NCBI GenBank assembly: GCA_963920635.1
Contig: OY987301.1
Coordinates: forward strand, 21,866,501-21,930,500
DNA from: Pseudeuparius sepicola
Taxonomy: Eukaryota > Arthropoda > Insecta > Coleoptera > Anthribidae
DNA length: 64,000 bases
Direction: 5' to 3'
Shown here: in pieces, positions 34,983-45,756 of the stretch
Position numbering within the stretch: position 1 is the stretch's first letter
Layout of the letters: each line of letters starts with the position of its first letter
The notes under the pieces: model-generated
The model's input: the letters and a program-made list of their open reading frames with translations, nothing else
Told to the model about the DNA's origin: nothing
Databases searched by the model: none
Translations under genes and position numbers: made by a program

Positions 34983-35125
34983 AGCTCTGGTTCATACAGC
35001 TTCTTTATCTTTTAATTTTATATTAAATGTCATTGGTCAGTTCAAATCAAGGGACAAATGCCATTGGTTATTTCTTAAAGATAAAGTAAAATTAAAAGAT
35101 AAAGAAGTTGCATGAACCAGGCTTT
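34983..35125. mobile_element. Short hairpin MITE
   Basis: Arms of about 60 bp: AGCTCTGGTTCATACAGCTT and TATCTTTTAATTTTA on the left pair with TAAAATTAAAAGATA and TGCATGAACCAGGCT on the right. The loop region contains CATTGGTCAGTTC and GCCATTGGTTA, also partly matching. No coding potential. Confidence 0.8.
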
Positions 35126-35529
35126 ACATTTTGAATACAATTTCCGTTTGTGTTTGTGATTCGTACCACAAAAAAGGTTAGGTAGATGAACGACAAAATT
35201 GACACTTGACCGGGGAATCGACTGTAAACACAAATCACTTTAGTTAGATAAGTTTGATATGATCGGAATAGTATCAGGTATTTATTGATAAATTTAATGA
35301 AATTAAAACGCAGTAACGCAATGAGACAAAATTTCCGTTACAAAATTAACATGACGATTTCGGCGAAATAGAAAAAATTATATTTTTTCCAAAAAAGAGT
35401 AGGTAAACGTAATAAATCTTTTTTTTTATATTTGCTTGATTGCTTGCTGCACGGTTAAATCTATGCTGTTTAATATCAAAATGATTTATTCTTTAATCTC
35501 CGACTCCTTTAAATGACATTTTGTTCCAG

Positions 35530-35583
35530 ATGAGAGGCCAGGGCGATGGAGGTGGCTACTCCGGACGAGGACGGGGTAGCAAG
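35530..35583 (+). CDS. Candidate 54-base Gly/Arg-rich exon of the ADAM-family gene
   Basis: The exon encodes MRGQGDGGGYSGRGRGSK, 18 codons in phase 0, between TTTTGTTCCAG and the consensus donor GTAAGC. Its codons are GC-rich in AT-rich surroundings, like exon 2. Exon 2 also ends in phase 0, so the joined frame stays open, and the exon could be skipped without shifting the frame. The composition resembles a flexible RG-rich linker placed inside or next to the propeptide. I do not recognise it as a domain. It may be an alternative microexon or a chance match to splice signals; transcript data would decide. Confidence 0.55.
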
Positions 35584-35599
35584 GTAAGCAATGAATTCC

Positions 35600-36695
35600 C
35601 TCACCGAACATTTTTCACACGATTTTTTATATACCAATTATTCAATTTCGCTCGACAACATTTCCCTAAATATATCCCCGCTATAATTTCCTTACATACC
35701 CGCATCAAAAATTTGGGTACAATCATGTGCATGCAAATCCGATCTCGCGTCGATCGATTGAAATGTCATTGGAATGACATTTGCATAGCAATATGATTCT
35801 GGGGGTGCTGCGGATACCATTAATTACAAACCGATGATCGATACGCGTGGACTGTATTTTAATGAAGCGATTTCGCGTGTCGTGGCTCACACATTGGCAG
35901 TTTCGGCCTCTGACGCAAAAGTTGTATACTTGCTTCCTATAGGTAACGGGGTAATTTGCCGATTGAACGACGAAAAAATAAATTTGAAAATCGTACAAAC
36001 CAATTTGCACGTGAATTTACACTCGTTAGCGGTAATTTTATTAGTAAAATTAGAATATAATAAAATCAAGTTTTCAACTGGCAGAACATTGCATAATCAA
36101 TAAATCATCAAATGCCCCAGCTATCTACCGCTTCAGTGAAATTATGTTCTTGTCTCCAGACCGATGTGATCGATTTAAAAATGCGTTAATTTATACCACG
36201 GCAATTATTCAATGGTTTCATTCTGACCTGAGTTTGAAGCATACAATTTTGTGATCTTGGATTCCAAGTGAAAGGCATGCATTGAAAAAATCATAGGTAC
36301 AATTTTTCACAGTTTCAGCTCTATCTCCGACCCTGTCGCAAAATCGTAGAAAATTATACAGTGCGCTTTTTGTTCGCCATAAAATTATAAAGAGAATTAA
36401 AAAATAGAACTTGCTGCGCTGGCTGCGCTGCATTTCGATTAAGTATACGCGAACAAAATGAATCCAAATTGAATTTTCTACCATGAATAGAATCGGAGTT
36501 ATGACGTCATGAAATTGGGTTTTTACATGACATGTGTCCACGGATGGAGTTGACGAGAGAAGAAAATTATTCATATTTCGACGAAAAATTAAGAAACATA
36601 AGCATATAAATATGTTTCAAGATAGAAGTGCTTACCATTATTTATTACTTTAGACAAAATGTCTATAAAATAAAGTTGTGTCTATTTTTTGAAAC
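35600..36695. other. Intronic DNA, no gene recognised
   Basis: Small symmetrical piece GAAATGTCATTGGAATGACATTT at 35759-35781. Open frames on both strands (35723-36103 and 36218-36574) are not recognisable. Confidence 0.35.
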
Positions 36696-36699
36696 CTAT

Positions 36700-36782
36700 C
36701 CATCCAGGATTGTTGCCTACGCCCATCTGATGATTCCCAAATAGGATGAAACCGGTAATGGGCTGGCTGCAGGGACGGATGG
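36700..36782 (+). ncRNA. Hammerhead ribozyme motif, type I
   Basis: Stem I pairs GCCCAU (36721-36726) with AUGGGC (36758-36763), and further out CCAUCC (36700-36705) with GGAUGG (36777-36782) across an internal loop. The core is CUGAUGA (36727-36733), stem II UCC...GGA around a CAAAUA loop (with one U-U pair at its base), GAAA (36748-36751) and stem III ACCGGU, self-complementary with no loop. The predicted cleavage site follows A at 36757. The stem II and core resemble the satellite-type hammerheads of schistosomes and cave crickets (CCCAAAUAGGA then GAAAC). The near-absent stem III loop suggests it works best as a dimer, as reported for retroelement hammerheads. It is in the sense direction of the host intron. 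Confidence 0.8.
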
Positions 36783-36784
36783 GG

Positions 36785-37680
36785 TAGGGTCAACCGGCCC
36801 GGGAAGTTTAATCATTCCGGCCCAATAAGATATATGTTGCAATAAAAAGCAGGTTTATTTTTATTTGGATAACACAAAAATGACAAACTAGACTAGATCT
36901 ATTATTTGATTTAACAAATTAATGATTTTTACCACGTTTTTATTAACTCACTTTCTTTTCATCCTGTTCGTCTTTAAACATATAGCTCAGACCAGGATAA
37001 CAATGCAAAATTAATGGGGAATCTATATACTACATATTATTATTATGTTATTTGTTACTATAAAAAAATTATGAATATCTAATAAATAAAAATATTTGAC
37101 TAGTGAAAATTTATCAAAAGATACCCACATGCTTTGGTAAGTAAGAAGGATTTGGAATTAATTAATAAACCTGAAATTTGCCACATGTCTCTGTCATAAT
37201 CTCATCAAGATGTTTAAAATCGATTGCAAAATTTCAAACAAGACTAAAAAGCAGAAAATAATAAAATTTAAATATATTATTTTAATACGGCACGTTTTTA
37301 AAAAAAACTAAAAAGCATAAAACAATATAAAAACGGACTAAAAAATAAAATAATTTCTCCTAGCCTCATAAAGATTCGAAGAACGTGGGGCGCATGCAAT
37401 AGATAATAGTAAGCCGTTGACAAAACATTATATATTTTATACTTTTTAGTACTGTTCAAAAACGTGGTAGATATATTAAAAAATATATTAAATTTTATTC
37501 TTAATAATGAACTTTGTGATGGCAGTATATTGATAACTTCTTCATTGGGTATCAATTTTTTTCAATTTATCAATTTTATTTAAAATAGCTTTCTCTATAT
37601 TCATAAAGGCTCTAATCTAGTGTCTTGTAATCTACAGTATATGTCCGTATGTATATTATATATTATATATATATTTTTTT
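36785..37680. other. Intronic DNA, no gene recognised
   Basis: Possible body of the element carrying the hammerhead just upstream, but no second hammerhead copy was found in it. AT-rich, no coding pattern. Confidence 0.35.
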
Positions 37681-37681
37681 A

Positions 37682-38490
37682 AGATTCAACTAAAGGAAGA
37701 TATTTCACAGACACTACTATTTCGATTTTGTGATTGTTCTGTGGCCAACTATGGTTTTTTAAATAACCAATTTTCAGAATATCATATTAGGCATTCTTCT
37801 AAGAATAAAATGGATATTGCCATCGAATTGGCCATAGCTCAAAACCCTTTGTGCAAAATATCAGTATTCTAAGTTATGCAAAGTTCACAAAGTGGAAAAA
37901 CAATTTAAAAAATTAGATTTTCCAGAGTTCCCTGTATAAACCACAGGACACAGGTTATGGAATTTTTTTTTTGTAAATCGATTAAGCTTTGCCTGAGGTA
38001 TTTACGCAGTATAGCCAGTATAGCTCATATAGGGTGTTAGGCCCCTAGGTATCTGACAAATATGTAGGAGCTATCGTTTTTGTTTTCATGGCATTCATGG
38101 CACACCTGATTTGATTGATATGTTGATGAATAAATCATACATAAGGATGGAGAATGATGCCTCGAATTGTTAGGAAATGTTAATAAAATCAGGTATATTT
38201 TCCAAGGGGGACCGACATAATGCAGTAGAATCCCGAAATTTTTATTTAAATAATTTTTTAAATACATGATTTCATCGAATTTGATCGTGTTCACCTTGTG
38301 AACGCCTTGTATAACTTATATTACTGATATTTTGTACAAAAGGTTTTGAGCATGGCCACCATCCATTTTATTCTTAAAAGAATGCCTAATATGATATTCT
38401 GAAAATTGTTCATTAATAAAAGGTAGTTAGCCATGGAATAATCACCCAGTCAAAATAGTGTCTGTGAGATATCTTACTTTAGGTGAATCT
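37682..38490. mobile_element. Foldback element with ~210 bp arms
   Basis: The left arm (37682-37895) is the diverged reverse complement of the right arm (38293-38490). Ends: AGATTCAACTAAAGGAAGAT and ATCTTACTTTAGGTGAATCT. Internal pairs include GGCCAACTATGG with CCATGG/TAGCCATGG and GCATTCTTCTAAGAATAAAA with TTTTATTCTTAAAAGAATGC. The spacer at about 37900-38290 is non-coding. Confidence 0.8.
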
Positions 38491-38506
38491 AAAAAAATAT
38501 ATCATG

Positions 38507-38690
38507 CTAAATTTTACTCGGCTCTTCATAGATTTCTAGAGTGACACACTGTATTCCTTTATCTATTTTTATATATCTTAATGTTGAAAACGACCATTCA
38601 CATTCAACTTGAGAAATAGGCAATGTCAAAATGTACTGATATACAGAAGCCAAAGCAGAATATGCCCCTTGGAACATATCAAGAAGGGAA
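38507..38690 (-). pseudogene. hAT transposase C-terminal remnant
   Basis: The reverse-strand peptide contains ALASVYQYILTLPISQVECE followed by WSFSTLRYIK. This matches the hAT C-terminal dimerisation domain, whose hallmark is a run of leucines, then P(I/V)(T/S)xxxCERSFSxLxxIK. The canonical CERSFS reads CEWSFS here. The frame continues N-terminally to 38890 as Arg/Gly-rich sequence unlike hAT, so the domain is joined to unrelated DNA. About 60 residues of an original protein several hundred residues long remain. No terminal inverted repeats were found. Confidence 0.8.
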
Positions 38691-38699
38691 GAAAGGGCC

Positions 38700-39692
38700 G
38701 GAATGGGCATGGACGTCGCGTCATCGTTGATTGCGCTGCAGCCGCGGTGATGATTATTTATTATTATTTCGATATTTTGCGTATGCCGTATGCCCGCTAG
38801 CTGTCCACGCCGGCCCAAGTCGGCCCGATTGCGACCGGCCCTTCGGGCATTTGCCCGACTGCCCGACCGTCCCTGGCTGGCTGAGATCACTGCACCTGCA
38901 GAAGGTCAAGACGTGTCCCAACAAAGACTGTAATATCTTTGTCGCTACGTTGGTGAAGGAGAAAACTTTAATCTACAAAGTTGTCTATATTCGAAAAGGA
39001 AGCCTTAATCCAATTTTTTTTACCAGAATTCTGAATTTTCTTTTTAACAATACAAACGAAATAATTTGTACAACTTTCTTTTAAAAACATTTTTTCTAAA
39101 ATAATAAATATAATGGTAGATGCGTTTCTCTTGAAACATTTTTATGTGTTTGATGCCAAAAAAATTTTTGTTCACCGTATCTCCAAAACGAATTTGCGCT
39201 TTTTAATTGTCTTTATAATTTCATATGGATCACATAAAATAAGAAATACAAACTTAAAAAAAAAGCTTTTATTTAAGCCAATTTTCGAAAACTGGTCGGG
39301 CGAAGTGTTCATAGAAGTAGGTACCGATCAATTTCAAAACCTGAACAGTATACAAGTATATAGGTATATTATTTTAAATCTGGAATTTAAATTTTTCAAG
39401 TCTGAATTCAATAGAATCTCCATATAACCGAGTGCGCAAGTATAAATTTCAGTTTGGAGGCGGACGCGTTCGAACGGTAGCCAATTTAGATAGGGCCCAG
39501 AGAATCTAAAATTTTTATGCACTGACCGTTTCGGAGAGCAATTGGTAGCCCCGCAGCCGGATAGGATTCGGACCAATAAATTTCCGGATAACGTACCTAC
39601 ATTTTTGCATGCAAAGAGATGTTTATCGGGATTACGTTCCGGTTGTTTCTTTACGTTTTGGGCCATTGTCGGTGAACGGACGGCTTTTATGG
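38700..39692. other. Non-coding stretch before the tandem duplication
   Basis: GC-rich part at 38700-38900 with CCCGACTGCCCGACCGTCCC-like runs, then AT-rich DNA, then a mixed-composition block at 39430-39690. No gene is recognised. Confidence 0.35.
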
Positions 39693-40201
39693 ATTTATGC
39701 CTATATTTCACGGAAATGAAATCTCTAGATGTATTTTATTTGCAGGGATTTGTTTTCTTGTGATACAGAAATTTCGGAATTTTGAACTCGATATCGATAT
39801 ACCGTGAGTCAATATTTTTTCTTTGTTTGCGTCCTCAATATCAAAATTTAATTTAGTTACAATGCCCTGGATGGCTTGCTCAGAAAGTAGAAGCTGGGGT
39901 TGAAGTATCAAAGCAGTGTATCTACTATATCAGAGAGAAGACAGACTGGCAATAGACTTAATTGTTCTATTGTAGTCTTATTTATCAGTTTTAAATGATA
40001 CTAAAGTAAATGAAGAATGTAGTATAGGTACTCCATAGTTTATATCTAAACAAAATATCGATATAGTGTGAAAAAGATAAAAGGGTTCTATTTCTCAAGA
40101 TGAGCTATACTATGTAGCTATTGTGTTAGGCAAAATAGAGCACTTTGCTTAAATCTGAAATCGTGTCGGCAGAAGTTGCTTTAAAAATGACCTGGTATAT
40201 A

Positions 40202-41304
40202 CAGTGTGGAGTGTGGCCCGTTTGGAATGGAGACACCTCTGTAAAACTTTTATTCTTTATCCGATTTTAGCCGTTTTTTTTTTTCTAAAAATAGGCCACA
40301 AAAAGCTCTTTTTTACGTTAGTGCTAAATTTCACGTCTTAATCTCAACTTTCAAGGCCTACTACGAATTTTTTTCTATTAAAAAAAGACGAAAATTGAAA
40401 GTTGAACAAAATAAGAATTTTAAAGGCATCTGGCGAGTCAAGTGTGTCAGTTGAATAATCAACAGGACTACTCAAAGTATTGGTGTGCAAAGATTCAGTA
40501 CAAAAATGTACAGGGTCTTTTTCTCTGGGCCATCTCAAAATGCTGAATTTTTATGAAACTTTATACTGGTCAGGAGTGCTCCGGAATCATTGAAAAAAAT
40601 GTATTAATAAACTCAAAAGTAATTTATTTTTCTACATATAATGCCAACCAACAAATAAAAACAATTTAAATTATTGGGCCTTTCTTAACAAAGTTGCTGT
40701 CTAAGACGATACATTTTTGGTGTGTTTTCTGTTGTGGCACACCAGCTACCTTAACTTATATGGACTTACTGACTGGCAGGCTTCTGTATTTTTTCGACTT
40801 AGTTTGTTTATAATGCCTGGGGTGGTTTTGATATACTAGATTTTCGAAGCATAATAAAGTTTAAAAAATTCAACATTTTGAGTTGACAGAGAGAAGAACA
40901 TCTTGTATATTTTTTATTGAATCTTTTCCCATCAACAATGTGAGTGGTCCTCTTCATCATTCAACTGATTTGAGGTAATTCCATGGCTCACTTGACTCGC
41001 CAGATGCCTTTAAAATTCCTATTTTGTTCAACTTTGACACCTTGCAGAATGGAACTCCCTGTATATTTTTTGTTCAAATTTGGTATATGGGGGTTTCGGG
41101 GTGCCCTGATTAACGCTGTGGTGTCATATTCTAGATAAAAAAATCGCTAAATGATTTTCGTTTTTTTTTACTAGAAAAAAATTCGTATCAGGCCTTAAAT
41201 ATTGAGAATAAGACCTGACATTTTGCACTAATGCAAAAACGGCTAAAATCAGAAGAAGAAGAAAAATTTTACATAGGTGTCTCCATTCCAAACGGGCCAC
41301 ACTG
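40202..41304. mobile_element. DNA element with CAGTGTGG ends, TA target duplication (in copy 1)
   Basis: TA flanks both ends (40200-40201 and 41305-41306). The left end reads CAGTGTGGAGTGTGGCCCGT and the right end, reverse-complemented, CAGTGTGGCCCGTTTGGAAT, with the left carrying a 7-base duplication. Inverted pairing continues through GGAATGGAGACACC and AAAACGGCTAAAATC-type blocks. Inside lies the J sequence of 17787-18290, partly as an inverted pair. TA duplication and end sequence fit a Tc1/mariner-type MITE. No transposase. Confidence 0.85.
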
Positions 41305-41899
41305 TACATATATCTGGACCTTTATTAAGACACAAGATGGAAGTATCTACTATATAGGCTGGTATCAGTATTAACCACAAAAAATCTAGCGAACGACAAC
41401 AGAAGTGGGTCAGCATAGGGCTGGTAAAATAGCTATGTGTCTATTGAATTTGGTTTGGCTTCTCGATAGTAGATGGCGCGTGGGTGCAGAAACGTACAGC
41501 TTATGGCAGCTGGTGCTGCGGGCACCGTTTCTGATTTTCTTTTTTCTCATTCTACGAACAGCTTGCATTATTCTCTTAAAATATATAACTTTATGGAAAA
41601 AATCTGACCGAAAAGCTTAAATTTTAAAGAACATTATTGGACTGGTATTTATTCTTTAAAAAACAACGACGACGCCCAATATCCAACCTGGTTCTTGCCC
41701 TTGAAGCGAGCTTCATCTTTGGAGTGCCTGATTATTATATTGAATTCCACTTAGGCCAACTTGATCGAGGTTTCCAACATATTACTTGTTACAACAAAAT
41801 ATTATAGTTCTTTAAATTATCTCCTATATACACGCTACATTTGCCGCTGGTATGTGGGGCATCGGTTTCCTCTCTCCATATTCCAAGCGCTCTACATAG

Positions 41900-42045
41900 T
41901 AAATTATTCTCGAATATAACTGTGATGGATACATGGATTCCCAGGAGCTTCCGCCGCATCGAGGCGTTCCCAATCTGTCGAGATGAATCTGGCGCAAACG
42001 CGGATATCCGGCGATGAATGTGCAGGGCCAAGCCGTGCTGTGTCT
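41900..42045 (+). repeat. GC-rich repeat K, copy a (first duplication unit)
   Basis: GGAGCTTCCGCCGCATCGAGG and CAATCTGTCGAGATGAATCT (then GGCGC) recur in the same orientation at 44485-44635. On the reverse strand both copies encode APDSSRQIG followed by ASMRRKL in open frames. The peptide is not recognised. Similar arrangement and GC content suggest a short interspersed element. The following block 42180-42440 is also GC-rich and open on both strands but unrecognised. Confidence 0.7.
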
Positions 42046-43326
42046 TCTCTTTACCAGATAGATGTGCACGGAAAATCGCGAAATACTGCCTTCTATCTCT
42101 CCCTACTTTGATCGCTACTGACGACAAGGTTGTCAATTATACGACACCTCTCATTAATTTAAATTGTAAATAAAGATGATTCTTATACGCTTAGCAACTG
42201 TGCCCGGCCTCGCGGTCTCTTGTCGTCTTTGTTCAAACAGAAATAGCGCAACGGGAGTGGATAATGCCGCCGCGTGGGGGTTACGGCTAGGAATGTTATC
42301 AGCCGGATTACGCTGGTTTCTTGATCTGGGGCGGAGAGTTTTTCCGCCTTTAGTTCCGCGCCGCGTCTGCCTGTTCCCGCGGGGTTCGTCCTCTGGTCAC
42401 GCACGTCCTCTAGTGTGCAGGACATTTCGAAAGGTAACATTTTAAGTTTTTCATTGACCGAAATAGTTGAAATAAAAACTCTTGAGAGACCAACTTCAGA
42501 TTTACAGTTATCTCAACCAGATAAAAACGCAAGTGGCAATTTCACGCGGCCCTTTTCTAGAAATATACATCAAGAACAAGTCAACAGGTCAAAATATTAC
42601 GATTAAGCTTAACAACGATGGGTCAAATCTCAATACTTACTGATATATACAGGGCGCTGTAGCTCTTTTTTTGAAAGTGAATTATGGCAATATCTCCCAA
42701 AATAATCAAGTTGCTGAACTGAAATTTGGCACTGCTGTGTTTTTGGGGATGTGGGGATGGAGAATAAGCTGAAAATGTCAATTTCTACTTACCTGACAGG
42801 GGACGCCATCTGCACTGTTTTTGGATCTTATGCTTTTACTCCTAACTTTTTTGATGGTATCTTTTTGTTCTTGCAGGTCCATCATTTTAGTGCAACTTTT
42901 AATTTGGCAACAAAAGTGTACTTTTGTTTCTTAATGATATAATCAACCGTTTGCGTTGAAATTGGCAAAACTTGCCCCAAAACGTCAGTTAATTCAAACT
43001 TCAAAACATAAAATTTTCACCTACCGCTTTTAAATATTACAAATTAACCGTGCCCTTTTGAAGTGGGAAAAAAATCCCTATGAACAATGTACCAAAAATT
43101 ATTCACTTTCAAAATGGAACCTATTGAATATTTGATAAAATATTTACATCCTATTTCAAGAAAACTATTGGTATGTTTTGACCAATGCCCATTTGAAATT
43201 TTTTTCTTTATTTTGCAAGTACAGTTGATCTGTGATTATGTTTAAAATGTTGAAGTTAACAGGAGTTTTGGAGCACATTTTCTCAATTTCAAGATAAACG
43301 GTTGATTTTATCGTTATGCAACTAGT

Positions 43327-43720
43327 ATACATGTTCAGAATGAAGAACTGAGTAGGTTTGCGAAATTTCGAAAGTCTAGGCCCACATTGATTTTTTTGGC
43401 ATTTTTTCCCACTTTTCTTTAGAAAAGTGCACTTTGTGTAGCTTTCACATTAAAATGTTATTGAGAAAACTTGTTCACAAAGAAAAACTGGATAGGTGTG
43501 AGAATATTCAAAAGCCTAGGTCTACTTTGATTTTTGTGCATTTTAATTTTTTAGCAGAAAAAAATCAAAGTAGGCCTAGACTTTCGAAATTTCGCAAACC
43601 CACTCAGTTTTTCTTTCTGAACAAGTTTTCTTAATAACATTTTAATGTGAAAGCTACACAACCTACTCAGTTCTTCATTCTGAACATGTTTCCTTAATAA
43701 CATTTTATCGTAAAACCTAC
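43327..43720. repeat. Inverted repeat inside the duplication, copy 1
   Basis: CATGTTCAGAATGAAGAACT at the left pairs with AGTTCTTCATTCTGAACATG at the right. A second block pairs GCGAAATTTCGAAAGTCTAG with CTAGACTTTCGAAATTTCGC, and a third is AAAATGTTATTGAGAAAAC with its complement. The arms are about 190 bp and partly overlap, so several pairings are possible. Repeated at about 49392-49785. Confidence 0.75.
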
Positions 43721-44484
43721 AGAAAGGGCACTTTACTGATGTGGAAAATTAGTTTTTTCAAAATTCCCAAGGCATACGTGATTTTTCGAAACTAAAATTA
43801 CGTCACAAATTAGTTTCAAACCAAGCAGAGCTGATCCCCAAAAGGTCAAATTTCAACTCGAAAATTTTTTGTCATTTACACCCCACGTGCACTCAATCCG
43901 TGGACACACTGTATAAAATTCAGTTGTCCCATTTTATTTACTTTTTTTTGTCCGACATTTTTTCCTCGCAGAAATAATTAGCCCAAAACAGCAATTTTGT
44001 AGTTTTCTGTCAATAGTCCGTTCTTTTCTGCAAGCAACGGTGCCTCGTTTTTTAAAGTCGGTCGATAAACAAAAAAATTATGGCCAAAACAAATAAGCCC
44101 AAAAATTTTTGGTCCCTGAAAATTAAGCATCGCACACTACTAATCTAAAATTGAATATTGTGATGTAACGAGCGGCGTCAGTCCTTACCTGATTAGGACC
44201 TATAATATTCAAGGTAAATTTCGACTCCGAAATCTCAGATACAAAGAAACACCACACGAAACAAAGGTATAGGTACAAAAAAATCTTTAACTTGCGTTTC
44301 GTTATTGCTTTTGCCAATACACACAACTGCCTACTGCCTTGTACCACTTATGCTCATATCGCGGAGCTCAAAAGCGAAAGCCCCGCTACTAATACTTCAA
44401 AGGAGCTTACAGGAATCGTTTTGGTCATTTTTCTGTTAGGTAGCACAAGCTGCCCTGAACGACTTCCTCCGCGCGGACCACTGA

Positions 44485-44635
44485 ATTACCCCGGAATATA
44501 GCGGTGATGGATACAGGGCTTCCTTATGGAGCTTCCGCCGCATTGAGGCCGCCCCAATCTGTCGAGATGAATCTGGCGCGAACGTGCATACGCGAGGATA
44601 TCTGGGGATGAATGTGTGGAGACGCGCGGGAGCTA
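44485..44635 (+). repeat. GC-rich repeat K, copy b (first duplication unit)
   Basis: Same landmarks as 41900-42045, with small indels (GCCGCATTGAGG, CCCAATCTGTCGAGATGAAT). The upstream part also matches: ATTACCCCGGAATATAGCGG here against ATTATTCTCGAATATAACTG. Confidence 0.7.
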
Positions 44636-44829
44636 TATTATCTCCAGTGTGTGCCAGGGAAATGCGCATACCGCATAGGATTTCATGAGATACAGGGAGA
44701 TTCAGTCATGATCAAAAAAAATTGTAAGCTTAGCACCCGAGTCACTCGACGCTCCTGAGCCATGTTGCCAACTGCGCCCAGTTGCGTCGGCAGCCGAGCG
44801 GCGGCGGTATCAAAATTATTCAGGGTGTA

Positions 44830-45756
44830 CAGCGTGTCCCAAATAGTTTGTACTACCCCCTGCGGATCTCAGGAACCGTAAGAGATACGAAAAAAAAACT
44901 TGAATACAAAAGTTGTAAGGTTGGCAGTGGACGTAACCTATCTTGTATTTTCACATATACAGGGCGATCCGTATTTGCAGGACAAAAATATAATATTTAG
45001 ATTTTGACAATTGCATTAATCGTTTGGAATATTTGCATTATACATGAAATTTGCTACAGAACTGTTTTTTTATTTTGTATTTTGGATGCAGAGTTGCCAA
45101 GATATAGAATTTTTCTTGGAATTTAGGCACTTCGTGGAGGTTATGGAAACTGAATGCTGTATCTTTATTTTAATAGATATCAAAGATATATTTTAGCCGA
45201 AGTATGACAGCACAACCGTGTGTGGTGTGGTGTGTCTAAATTGGTTTTTGCATATACAGTGTATTCATAACAGGCTCTCAAAATCGGATAATTTCAAACA
45301 GCAATAAGTTTTTTTTTTAAATGGAATGACCCATATTTCTATAGTTTGATCGATGCCGGCGTCCAAGCCCCACATTTTATGTAAATAACATTCTATACCA
45401 AAAACTACCCGTTTTCGAGATATTTAGTATTTAAGAAAATTTCTTTGCATTTTTCATTCAGGTGAGAAGGTTTTATCAAGCAAGTCATAACTATTTTTCC
45501 AGACAGTGGCAGAAATAATTGTCATTTTAGATAATACGGGAAATAAAATTCCTATACCCGTATACAGTATGTCCACGGATAGACATCCCAAGAGGACAAA
45601 TGGACCAAAAATTTAATTTTTCGGCAAAAAGTCATTCTTGATAAAAGTTTCTGCTTCTCGAAAAAATATGGTACACGAAGAGAATTTACGTTTTTTTATA
45701 CAGAGTGTCCAAAATATACAAAAACATGAAATGCGATCCAAGAATAAACTGCCTTT
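44830..45756. mobile_element. Truncated left arm of the 3 kb foldback element (copy 1)
   Basis: Starts with CAGCGTGTCCCAAATAG after TA, exactly like 50902, and is cut at the duplication junction at 45756. The second half of the element is absent here. This shows that the duplication happened after the element inserted. Confidence 0.85.

Larger units (their letters stand above)
26842..35529 (+). other. Intron 2 of the ADAM-family gene (about 8.7 kb)
   Basis: Runs from the GTACGC donor to TTGTTCCAG at 35521-35529. If the 54-base exon is skipped, the intron continues past the window end. Confidence 0.5.
39693..45756 (+). repeat. 6.07 kb tandem duplication, copy 1
   Basis: Copy 1 (6064 bp) and the directly adjacent copy 2 (6072 bp) are almost identical. 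The differences I found are one extra T in a T run (near 46330), a 7-base insertion in copy 2 (near 50519), and two single-base changes (about 45043 versus 51114, and about 45221 versus 51294). The left flank reads GGCTTTTATGG|ATTTATGCC and the junction CTGCCTTT|ATTTATGCC. The unit contains the 40202-41304 element, GC-rich repeats and part of the 3 kb foldback element. Confidence 0.95.

Noticed and set aside
38700..38890. N-terminal extension of the hAT-like reverse frame
   Set aside because: Arg/Gly-rich sequence encoded by GC-rich DNA, without similarity to hAT transposases.
41789..42445. Open frames of 81-115 codons present identically in both duplication copies
   Set aside because: Identity reflects the recent duplication, not selection. 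No domain is recognised and no splice structure is visible.
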